Shown here piece after piece: positions 48,096 to 54,436 of a stretch of DNA of 54,436 bases. The translations under genes were made by a program, and so were the position numbers. The notes under the pieces were generated by a model, which saw nothing but the letters and a program-made list of their open reading frames with translations, was not told where the DNA came from and made no database searches. Within the stretch, counting starts at the first letter, position 1. Each line of letters begins with the position of its first letter. Source of the DNA: SAR324 cluster bacterium lautmerah10 (lineage in GTDB: Bacteria; SAR324; NAC60-12); NCBI GenBank assembly GCA_001469005.2, contig LNZD02000093.1, forward strand, positions 1 through 54,436, in the 5' to 3' direction.

Positions 48096-49406
48096 TCATG
48101 AATGAAGACCGAGTCTCGGGAAAAGAGGCTCCATCCATTCGCTGAAGGTCTGAGGTTTCTCCAATTCAGCCTTTTTCCCAAGGATCAAGTCCAAGGGGTA
48201 AACGGGTTTTCCATCCTTGCTGATCATCCTGCCGCAACTGAGGCTCCTCGTCTGCAACTGTTCTTGAGGCACTGCTCCCTCAAATTCAAAGTGCTGCCAG
48301 ATTTTTTTAAACCTGGCCAGGTATTCGACTTGCTCGAAACTTCCCAGGCAGTTGAGGCCATTGAGATAGACAAGGACACTGAAGCCAAGGAAAAGTCCGG
48401 GGCAGAGGGTTCGTTCTTGGAGCATTTGTACCAATTTCTCTTCTTCCATATTCATGGAATAATTTTGTCCCTCCAACCGATTTTCCCGTAAAAACAGAGG
48501 TTCCATCCTGATTCGGTTTCCATGCTTGGAGTTGATGTTGAACAACGGAGTTTCAACTCCTGAGGATTCAAGAATCGTTTGGAAATGTTTCGCATTCAGA
48601 AGCATGCCCCGGAACCGATTTTGAGATTGGGGCAGGATTTCCAGGAGGTAATTCCGGATGACTTCGTTGATATCGAAATAAACGATGTTTGAATCTGGAA
48701 AAAGTTTTTTCGCCTGATTGTGGCAAAATCCGGATGCCCAACTGCTGAAGGAGCTCCCTGATCCGGCCGAAGGCATCAGCGGTTTTAGGGAATCGTTCCA
48801 GTGGGCGGAGAGAGATTCCTGTTTTTCTGAAACCTCAGAACCAAACACCTGGGCATCCCTGAATGTTCCCGGGATCAGGGAAATCCGTCTTTCGCTGGTG
48901 TCCCTTCTTCGGTCCCGGTCCGATTTCAAAAGCACGGAAAAACCAGGTGCTTTGGCTGACAGGATTTCCTCGAGTTCGAGTTCTGCACTGAAATTCAGAC
49001 ATCCGGACCAGGCGGCATTGGCGTAGGGAACACCACTGTAGGCGGCCACGAGATAGCTTTCTCCGGCCGGGATTCCCATCAGTGCAAGATGATGTGTTGC
49101 AAAAAAGGTGGGTCCTTCCGATGCAGTCAGATGGGTGGCTGTCTGGAGCGTGTGGGTCCGTTCCAAAGATTCTATCCAGAGGGCAGCCTGCTCTTCCGTG
49201 TAACCGACCCGAAGAAATTCTTTTTGAAAGGACTGTACCAGTTCCTTTTCAAGGTTGCTTTCATGACTGCTCGTTTCCCATAGACTTTGTGCATATTCCT
49301 CCAGCGCTGTATCCCAGTGTTTTGAAAGGATTTCTGCCAGCTCGACACGTCCATCCTCGATCAGTTTCCTTTTGATCAAATCCTTGGCTGAAGGATCACG
49401 GTCCAT
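48096..49406 (-). CDS. Conserved protein of unknown function (436 aa)
   Basis: I do not recognise a named family. The N-terminal 95 residues are helical and acidic. A striking block follows near residue 84: HTLQTATHLTASEGPTFFAT, then AYSGVPYANAAWSGCLNFS. A middle part has DRRRDTSERRISLIPGTFRD and VYFDINEVIRNYLLEIL. The C-terminal part contains CPGLFLGFSVLVYLNGLNCL and GSFEQVEYL, ending with GKPVYPLDLILGKKAE. No signal peptide, and only one modestly hydrophobic stretch, so probably soluble. The histidine- and cysteine-containing blocks look like an enzyme active site. It is transcribed alone, divergent from dut. Confidence 0.75.
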   Translation of the reverse strand: MDRDPSAKDLIKRKLIEDGRVELAEILSKHWDTALEEYAQSLWETSSHESNLEKELVQSFQKEFLRVGYTEEQAALWIESLERTHTLQTATHLTASEGPTFFATHHLALMGIPAGESYLVAAYSGVPYANAAWSGCLNFSAELELEEILSAKAPGFSVLLKSDRDRRRDTSERRISLIPGTFRDAQVFGSEVSEKQESLSAHWNDSLKPLMPSAGSGSSFSSWASGFCHNQAKKLFPDSNIVYFDINEVIRNYLLEILPQSQNRFRGMLLNAKHFQTILESSGVETPLFNINSKHGNRIRMEPLFLRENRLEGQNYSMNMEEEKLVQMLQERTLCPGLFLGFSVLVYLNGLNCLGSFEQVEYLARFKKIWQHFEFEGAVPQEQLQTRSLSCGRMISKDGKPVYPLDLILGKKAELEKPQTFSEWMEPLFPRLGLHS

Positions 49407-49506
49407 ACTTGCGCTTTGAGAGGGTTTCAGTAGTTTGATGATTTAAGCCTATCCTAAATGGATTGGGATTGGGATAGTTGAAAACATTTCTACAGAAAAG
49501 CTGACC

Positions 49507-49956
49507 ATGAAGGATGTTTCCAAAGCCATTTTGAAAATTTGTCTGCATTATCCGGAGATGCCTGTTCCTTCCCGAGGACACGCCTCGGATGCAGGAATCG
49601 ACTTAACCGCAATGGCTTATGAAGCGAAGGCAGATCATGTTTTTTTCATCGATACCGGGGTTTCAGTTCAACTCAGTCAGGGATATTACCTGGAGGTGGT
49701 TCCACGCTCCAGCATCGTTAAAAAAGATTTTATCATGGCCAACAGTGTGGGCATCATCGATCCTGACTACCGGGGCAGGATATTTGTTCCCCTTCGTTAC
49801 CTCGGCGAAGGTTCTGGAGAAGAGGCCTGCCGGAGGCTGCTTGAGCAAAGGATCGCACAGATGATCATAAGACGATTGGAACCTTGCGACATTGAAATTG
49901 TCGATGAGCTGGATCAAACCGTCCGTGGTGAAGGAGGCTTCGGCAGCACAGGTTGA
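49507..49956 (+). CDS. dut: Deoxyuridine 5'-triphosphate nucleotidohydrolase
   Basis: The 149-residue trimeric dUTPase cleaves dUTP to dUMP. The five motifs are visible: HASDAGIDL, VVPRSSIVKK, SVGIIDPDYRGRI, EQRIAQMIIRR and the C-terminal arm GEGGFGSTG. It starts divergently from the unknown 436-residue gene and converges with the exonuclease gene 10 bases away. With dcd at 9378 it supplies dUMP for thymidylate synthesis. Confidence 0.95.
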   Translation: MKDVSKAILKICLHYPEMPVPSRGHASDAGIDLTAMAYEAKADHVFFIDTGVSVQLSQGYYLEVVPRSSIVKKDFIMANSVGIIDPDYRGRIFVPLRYLGEGSGEEACRRLLEQRIAQMIIRRLEPCDIEIVDELDQTVRGEGGFGSTG

Positions 49957-49966
49957 TCAGGAAAAA

Positions 49967-50812
49967 TCAATTTCCCTGGAGACGTTCCCATTCTTCCAGA
50001 AACTCCAGCAGATGCTCCTTCCCGGGTGAGGCTCCTTCCATTTCAAGCATTTGTCTGACCCGTGACTGTTCTTCTTCATATTCAGATTCTGTAAAAAATC
50101 CTCCGAAATGTGCGGTCCTGAGCCAGATCAGGTAGGTCGTCAAGGCATCACATTCGTTGTAGGCCACGATTTCCGGGAGACGTCCCTCGAGCCAGAGGGT
50201 TGCCACTTCATCTCCTTCGACGGACATTTTTCCAGGTATACCACAGACGTTCGCCATTTCATGGAGAGATGGCGTGGATTTTCCGAATCCGCCAAGGATT
50301 TCAATCAAGTCGACATGTACCGGACTGAATTTGCTGTCGAAATAATCGACTCCCTCCCAGGGTTTGTCAGGCCGTTTTGCAAATGATTTTGCCTGGATCC
50401 CCTGGGCCACCGCCCTCTGCACCAGGATTTTCAGATCGGAGCGTTGGGAATTAAATCCGACAAGCTGGGGTTTTTTGTCACCGATTGCATTCAGGAAGGT
50501 GGAGAGTAGTTTTGCTTCCTGCCGATCTTCCAGGTTTTCAGGATGGTGGGGAAGAGAAGTCAGGCTGAGAGTGATGCTGTTATCGTCTTTTCTTTTTCTC
50601 ACCACAGCGGCAATTGAAACCACCCTGCACAGAACCGTTTTCAGATAGGGCATCGGTTCTTCTTCAGTTGCTCCGCCTGCTTTCCACATCGCCTCAAAAA
50701 CTTCGGCTTCTTCAACATCTTGCGGAAGCTGATGCAGCCTGCGTCCTGCATCCGCATCCGGAACCCATTCGACATCAAAAGCCCATACATCCTTTGCTAC
50801 GGTTTTGAACAT
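49967..50812 (-). CDS. Predicted 3'-5' exonuclease (DnaQ-like, PolB-like type)
   Basis: I start at 50812, where AGGAG lies five bases ahead, giving 281 residues opening MFKTVAKDVWAFDVEWVPDA; an ATG at 50854 lacks such a site. The DEDD exonuclease residues are visible: the Exo I pair in FDVEW, Exo II in VGFNSQRSDLKIL, and Exo III in AYNECDALTTYL (the YxxxD form). These match the family annotated as predicted 3'-5' exonuclease related to the PolB proofreading domain. A C-terminal acidic helix follows. Substrate and role are unknown; DNA repair is likely. Confidence 0.85.
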   Translation of the reverse strand: MFKTVAKDVWAFDVEWVPDADAGRRLHQLPQDVEEAEVFEAMWKAGGATEEEPMPYLKTVLCRVVSIAAVVRKRKDDNSITLSLTSLPHHPENLEDRQEAKLLSTFLNAIGDKKPQLVGFNSQRSDLKILVQRAVAQGIQAKSFAKRPDKPWEGVDYFDSKFSPVHVDLIEILGGFGKSTPSLHEMANVCGIPGKMSVEGDEVATLWLEGRLPEIVAYNECDALTTYLIWLRTAHFGGFFTESEYEEEQSRVRQMLEMEGASPGKEHLLEFLEEWERLQGN

Positions 50813-51014
50813 GTTTCTCCTGGAATCTGCTTCTTTAATTTTGTAAAAAATCACCCATTTGAATACCCCATTATTGACTTAAATCAGGAAAAACACCTTT
50901 CAAAAGTTTGAACTTTCCATGAAATAAGTCATGAACCGGAAAATTCCTGAAAAGAAATCTTTGTTTATCTGAAAAAAACCAGGGGATGAAAGCCTGCTAG
51001 GGGAACATCATCCA

Positions 51015-52265
51015 TTGAATAATCTGATCATGATTCAAAATCGACGTTTGCATCCTGCACTGGAAAAAGTCCGGTTTTCGGTAAAGCCTCTGGAGCATCA
51101 AAGTGGAAGACCGGTGGAACTGGCCCGGACGATGCGGGTTCATCCCTTGAGTTACCAGGAACTTCCCTATGATCCCGAATACTCCCTCTACGCAGGGAGA
51201 CTGACTCCGGAAACACTGAATCTCGCTACGGCGGATGAGATGTACTGGAAAGTCAGAAGGGAGCTCATTTTTCGCCATACCGGGGAGCATCCCTTTGAGA
51301 TCCGTGGAAAAGATGCGGAAATCTTCCTCAACAGGATTTTTCCAAGAGATGTTTCCAAGGTCAAAACCGGGCGGTGCAGTTACCAGTTTGCCTGCTACCA
51401 TGACGGGGGAATGATTACCGATGGATTGCTGCTTCGATTGTCCGAAAATAGTTTTTGGTACGCACAGGCGGATGGCGATCTTTTTTCCTGGTATAAGGCT
51501 CATTCCCACGATTTGGAAGTCGAAATCATCGACCCGGAAGTATGGGTCAGCCAAATTCAGGGTCCGCGGTCGATGGAACTTCTTTCAAATCTGATCGAGG
51601 GGCCGATGCCGGATCCGTGGAATTATTTTGATTGGACGGAAGTGATGATGGCCGGTGAGAAAGTCATCATCAGTCGGAGCGGTTTCACCAATGAGCTGGG
51701 TTGGGAAATTTATATCCGACCTGAGAATGACATTGAAAAACTTGGTGATTTGATTCTTGAATCAGGAAAATCCCTGGGGATGATCCTGACCGCCACACCA
51801 GGATTCCGTGCCCGTCGAATCGAAGCGGGTTTGCTTTCTGCTGGAGCAGATTTTGATCATACCACAACTCCGTTCGAGGTTGGTTTGGGGCGCTATCTAG
51901 ATTTTGACAAAAACGAATTCATTGGCCGCGAAGCTTTGATCAAGGCAGATCCAAAAAACCGAAGCTGGGGATTGCGGGTAGAAAAGGGAATTGCCTTACG
52001 GGGCCGTTATCTTGAGCAGGACGGGATCGTTAAGGGCCGGGTCACTTCAAGCAGTTGGTCTCCTTTCCAGGAATGCGGAATCGGAATTGTCCTTCTTGAT
52101 GAGACGAATGTTGAAGAAGGGACCCAATTTCAGGTCCGCTGCAACGATGGAGAGATGCATCTCGCAGAGATATGCACGCTACCGATGTATGATACAAATC
52201 GAGAGATTGTTCGGGGTAAAAAAGTGGATATTCCTCTAAGTCCCAGACCCTGGAAAGCGTCCTAA
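51015..52265 (+). CDS. GcvT-family aminomethyltransferase-like protein
   Basis: The 416-residue protein has the folate-dependent GcvT fold. Blocks visible are LIFRHTGEHPFEIRGKDAEI, GGMITDGLLLRLSENSFWYA, VSQIQGPRSMELLSNLI and SRSGFTNELGWEIYIRPEND. The C-terminal barrel holds FIGREALIKAD and RVTSSSWSPFQECGIGIVLL. Related enzymes include glycine cleavage T protein, dimethylsulfoniopropionate demethylase and sarcosine-type oxidase domains. No gcvH or gcvP is nearby, so it is unlikely to be the glycine cleavage T protein. Substrate cannot be decided from sequence. Confidence 0.8.
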   Translation: MNNLIMIQNRRLHPALEKVRFSVKPLEHQSGRPVELARTMRVHPLSYQELPYDPEYSLYAGRLTPETLNLATADEMYWKVRRELIFRHTGEHPFEIRGKDAEIFLNRIFPRDVSKVKTGRCSYQFACYHDGGMITDGLLLRLSENSFWYAQADGDLFSWYKAHSHDLEVEIIDPEVWVSQIQGPRSMELLSNLIEGPMPDPWNYFDWTEVMMAGEKVIISRSGFTNELGWEIYIRPENDIEKLGDLILESGKSLGMILTATPGFRARRIEAGLLSAGADFDHTTTPFEVGLGRYLDFDKNEFIGREALIKADPKNRSWGLRVEKGIALRGRYLEQDGIVKGRVTSSSWSPFQECGIGIVLLDETNVEEGTQFQVRCNDGEMHLAEICTLPMYDTNREIVRGKKVDIPLSPRPWKAS

Positions 52266-52327
52266 GCTCCTAGATCACGAACTTTCAAAAGCTCCTTTGA
52301 TGAAACTCAAACTCACATACTTCCATT

Positions 52328-52699
52328 ATGGGTACTGAAATCAACTGGTTCGAAATCCATGTTCTGGATCTGGACCGAGCGGAAGCGTTCTACAAAAAGA
52401 TCTTTAATGCTTCATTCTTTGAAATGAAAGATTATCCCTACGATGCACGCGGGATCACTCTCAATGAAACTCCTGAATCCTTGGAAGGAGCATTGGTCAA
52501 GCACCCATCGAGAAGGCCCTCCCATGAACACGGGACGATTCTGTTTTTTGAAGTCGATGATGTTGATGAGACGGTCGAGCATGTTAAACAGGAGAACATT
52601 CCGGTTTGGAGAGAACCTTTTTCGATAGGGCATTCTCCCGAGCGGATGGCCATCGTTGGAGACAGTGAAGGGAACGCGATTGGAATCATGTCCTTTTAA
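52328..52699 (+). CDS. VOC-family (glyoxalase/dioxygenase-like) protein
   Basis: The 123-residue protein is one VOC module with two beta-alpha-beta units: NWFEIHVLDLDRAEAFYKKI and ILFFEVDDVDETVEHVKQEN. It ends IVGDSEGNAIGIMSF. The E in the final strands and the H-containing start fit metal-binding members. It resembles the short PhnB-like branch of unknown function. It starts 62 bases after the GcvT-like gene and converges on the aldehyde dehydrogenase gene. Confidence 0.85.
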   Translation: MGTEINWFEIHVLDLDRAEAFYKKIFNASFFEMKDYPYDARGITLNETPESLEGALVKHPSRRPSHEHGTILFFEVDDVDETVEHVKQENIPVWREPFSIGHSPERMAIVGDSEGNAIGIMSF

Positions 52700-52718
52700 G
52701 GATTTGATTAAATTCGAA

Positions 52719-54146
52719 TTAAATCGAAAACCCTCCGAGTTTGGTTTCCAGGTATTCGTAGATCCCTTCTAATGCTCCTTCTCTTCCGATTCCGCTATCC
52801 TTGATTCCGCCGAAGGGAGCCGCCGCCGAGGTTGGATTGATATCATTGATTCCTACAATTCCAAAATCCAATCCCTCAAAAAGCCGCATGGCGGATTTCA
52901 AGTTTTGTGTGTAGACATAAGACGCGAGGCCGTAATGGGTGTCGTTTGCCATTTCCAAAAGATCGTCTTCATCCTGGTAGATGATTACCGGAGCCACTGG
53001 TCCAAAGGTTTCTTCCCGATAGATCAACATTTCAGGAGTGACCCGGCTGAGGATGGTGGGAGCATAGAAAAAACCATCGGCACAGGAATCATCTCTGATT
53101 CGTTCGCCTCCTGAGATCAGTTCTGCTCCCTTTTTAAGGGCATCCTGAACCTGCGTTTCCACTTTTTCCAGGGCTTGCTGATTGATCAAGGGGACGATCT
53201 TCGAATCCTGCTCTAGACCTGGCCCCGCCTTTAATTTTGAGACCCTCGATTTGAGTTCATCAAGAAAGGCTTTTTCCTGTTGTGCATGGACATAGATCCG
53301 GTTGGGGCTGATGCAAGCCTGTCCGGAATTTAAAAATTTCACCAAGGACAACCCTTTGGCTGCATGAACGGGATCGGCATCGGCACAAACGATGAACGGT
53401 GCGTGTCCGCCAAGTTCCAGGGAGATCCGTTTTAAACCTCTTCCTGCCCCTTCTGCCAGCATTTTCCCGATTTTTGTGGAACCGGTGAAGGTGATTTTCC
53501 GGATTCGTGCATCGTTGATGAACATCTCGCCGATGGGTTTTGGATTTTCTGCGGTCACGAGATTCACAACACCTGGCGGAAATGAGGCTTTCTCAAAAAT
53601 CTGAAAGACGGCTTTTGCGCATAGAGGTGTGGCTTCCGCAGGTTTGACCACAATCGTGCATCCTGCAGCCAGGGCCGGTGCAACTTTCCGGGTGATCATG
53701 GAAACAGGATAATTCCAGGGGGTGATGGCACCCACGACCCCCACGGGCTGATGCAGAACAAGGAACCTTTGATCGCTTCTGGAGGAAGGAATGGTTCTCC
53801 CGTAAACCCTCTTTGCTTCTTCAGCAAACCAGATCAGAAAATCCGCAGCATATTGCACCTCGTTCATTGCCGCCCGAATGGGTTTTCCCTGTTCCTGTGT
53901 CATGATTTCGGCAATTTCCTGTTGGGATTCCATCATCAACCGATGGGCATCAATCAGGAATTTCGATCTTTGGTAGGCGGTCAGCGAGGACCAAGAAGGG
54001 AAGGCTTTGGAGGCGGAATCAATGGCGGCAAGAGCATCGTCTTTACCACCCGAGGGTACCTCACCGAGTAGTTCAGCGTTTGCGGGATTGTATGAGGCAA
54101 AGGTTTCTTGGTTATGAGCGTTGGTCCATTTACCATCAATGAACAT
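52719..54146 (-). CDS. NAD(P)-dependent aldehyde dehydrogenase, succinate-semialdehyde dehydrogenase-like
   Basis: I start at 54146, with AGGAG seven bases upstream and a normal ALDH opening MFIDGKWTNAHNQETFASYN; the frame upstream to 54245 looks non-coding. The 475-residue enzyme has ITPWNYPVSMITRKVAPALA, ITFTGSTKIGK for cofactor binding, the catalytic E near 244 in SLELGGHAPFIV and C near 278 in NSGQACISPNRIYV. GabD/SSADH-type features include the FGGIKDSGIGREGALEGI ending. Substrate range of this family is broad, so the substrate is a best guess. Confidence 0.88.
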   Translation of the reverse strand: MFIDGKWTNAHNQETFASYNPANAELLGEVPSGGKDDALAAIDSASKAFPSWSSLTAYQRSKFLIDAHRLMMESQQEIAEIMTQEQGKPIRAAMNEVQYAADFLIWFAEEAKRVYGRTIPSSRSDQRFLVLHQPVGVVGAITPWNYPVSMITRKVAPALAAGCTIVVKPAEATPLCAKAVFQIFEKASFPPGVVNLVTAENPKPIGEMFINDARIRKITFTGSTKIGKMLAEGAGRGLKRISLELGGHAPFIVCADADPVHAAKGLSLVKFLNSGQACISPNRIYVHAQQEKAFLDELKSRVSKLKAGPGLEQDSKIVPLINQQALEKVETQVQDALKKGAELISGGERIRDDSCADGFFYAPTILSRVTPEMLIYREETFGPVAPVIIYQDEDDLLEMANDTHYGLASYVYTQNLKSAMRLFEGLDFGIVGINDINPTSAAAPFGGIKDSGIGREGALEGIYEYLETKLGGFSI

Positions 54147-54436
54147 TTGGGATCTCCTTGAATAGAGGGGCTTGCAGGGTTTTAACAAAGGTTTTTCGAC
54201 GTGATAGATACCCAAACAAGCTAACCGAAAAAGTATCGACTGCAAGTTTCATTGGATGCGATTTGGGGGAATCAATAGGTTTAATTGCATGATGGGTATA
54301 CCCTGATAGCTGTTCAGGGCGAAGGCTGAAATTCAGGGAATGGCATCGGTGAAATAAAGGACTACATTTGCTTTGGGTGAAGAAACCAGTCTCTTTAATA
54401 AGTTGATTAATGGGTTTTCATCGAACACATTAATCT
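54147..54436. other. No gene seen at right edge
   Basis: Apart from the upstream region of the aldehyde dehydrogenase gene I see no supported gene, RNA or repeat in these 290 bases. A promoter for the leftward gene should lie here but no convincing boxes stand out. Confidence 0.5.

Noticed and set aside
52701-52725. AT-rich near-palindrome between the VOC and aldehyde dehydrogenase genes as a bidirectional terminator
   Set aside because: The stem is weak and overlaps the aldehyde dehydrogenase stop; no GC-rich core.

Overview
This window reads as housekeeping chromosome of a Gram-negative, proteobacteria-like bacterium with moderate G+C. The lineage guess rests on four things: a DUF4212 small subunit paired with a VC_2705-type solute symporter, a class I polyhydroxyalkanoate synthase, an RpoA N-terminal domain that resembles deltaproteobacterial versions, and a str-S10-spc-alpha ribosomal supercluster. 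A marine deltaproteobacteria-like group such as SAR324 would fit, but this is an impression from protein sequence, not a placement.

Layout. (1) Positions 1-8921 form a carbon-uptake and storage block. A CBS/DUF294 signalling protein and a broken partner gene run leftwards. A DUF4212 plus sodium/solute symporter pair, a small membrane protein, acetyl-CoA synthetase (acs), a short-chain dehydrogenase and PHA synthase (phaC) run rightwards. Together they describe uptake of acetate or another small carboxylate, activation to acetyl-CoA, and storage as polyhydroxyalkanoate. (2) 9018-14169 hold a small CxxC protein, dCTP deaminase (dcd), 2-isopropylmalate synthase (leuA) and leucyl-tRNA synthetase (leuS). 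(3) 14306-31124 are the ribosomal supercluster from rpsL to rplQ, including fusA, tuf, secY and rpoA. rplC (L3) is missing from its universal place between rpsJ and rplD. (4) 31216-40236 carry rimO, yebC, ruvC, ruvA, ssb, smc and hisD, all rightwards. (5) 40262-46317 run leftwards: hrpA, a glutaredoxin-rhodanese fusion, an IscA/ErpA-type protein, a double YggT membrane protein and a tiny membrane ORF. (6) 46393-54146 hold a solitary nuoM, an unrecognised 436-residue protein, dut, a predicted 3'-5' exonuclease, a GcvT-family protein, a VOC protein and an aldehyde dehydrogenase.

The most unusual signal is a set of apparent internal deletions with loss of frame. leuS carries two: one removes the conserved IGGVEHA-type segment just before KMSKS, the other removes most of the last 35-40 residues. 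hrpA carries one and the DUF294 partner gene carries one. Because leuS and rplC are normally essential, the simplest reading is that this contig or haplotype has lost several short segments through assembly, amplification or recombination, rather than that the cell lacks them. Reads spanning the junctions would settle this. Other points of interest are the roughly 150-residue acidic tail on L17, an EF-hand-like loop in the symporter, the Grx-rhodanese fusion, a possible leader ORF before leuA and a near-perfect palindrome before rpsL.

I found no tRNA or rRNA genes, CRISPR arrays, insertion sequences or phage genes.
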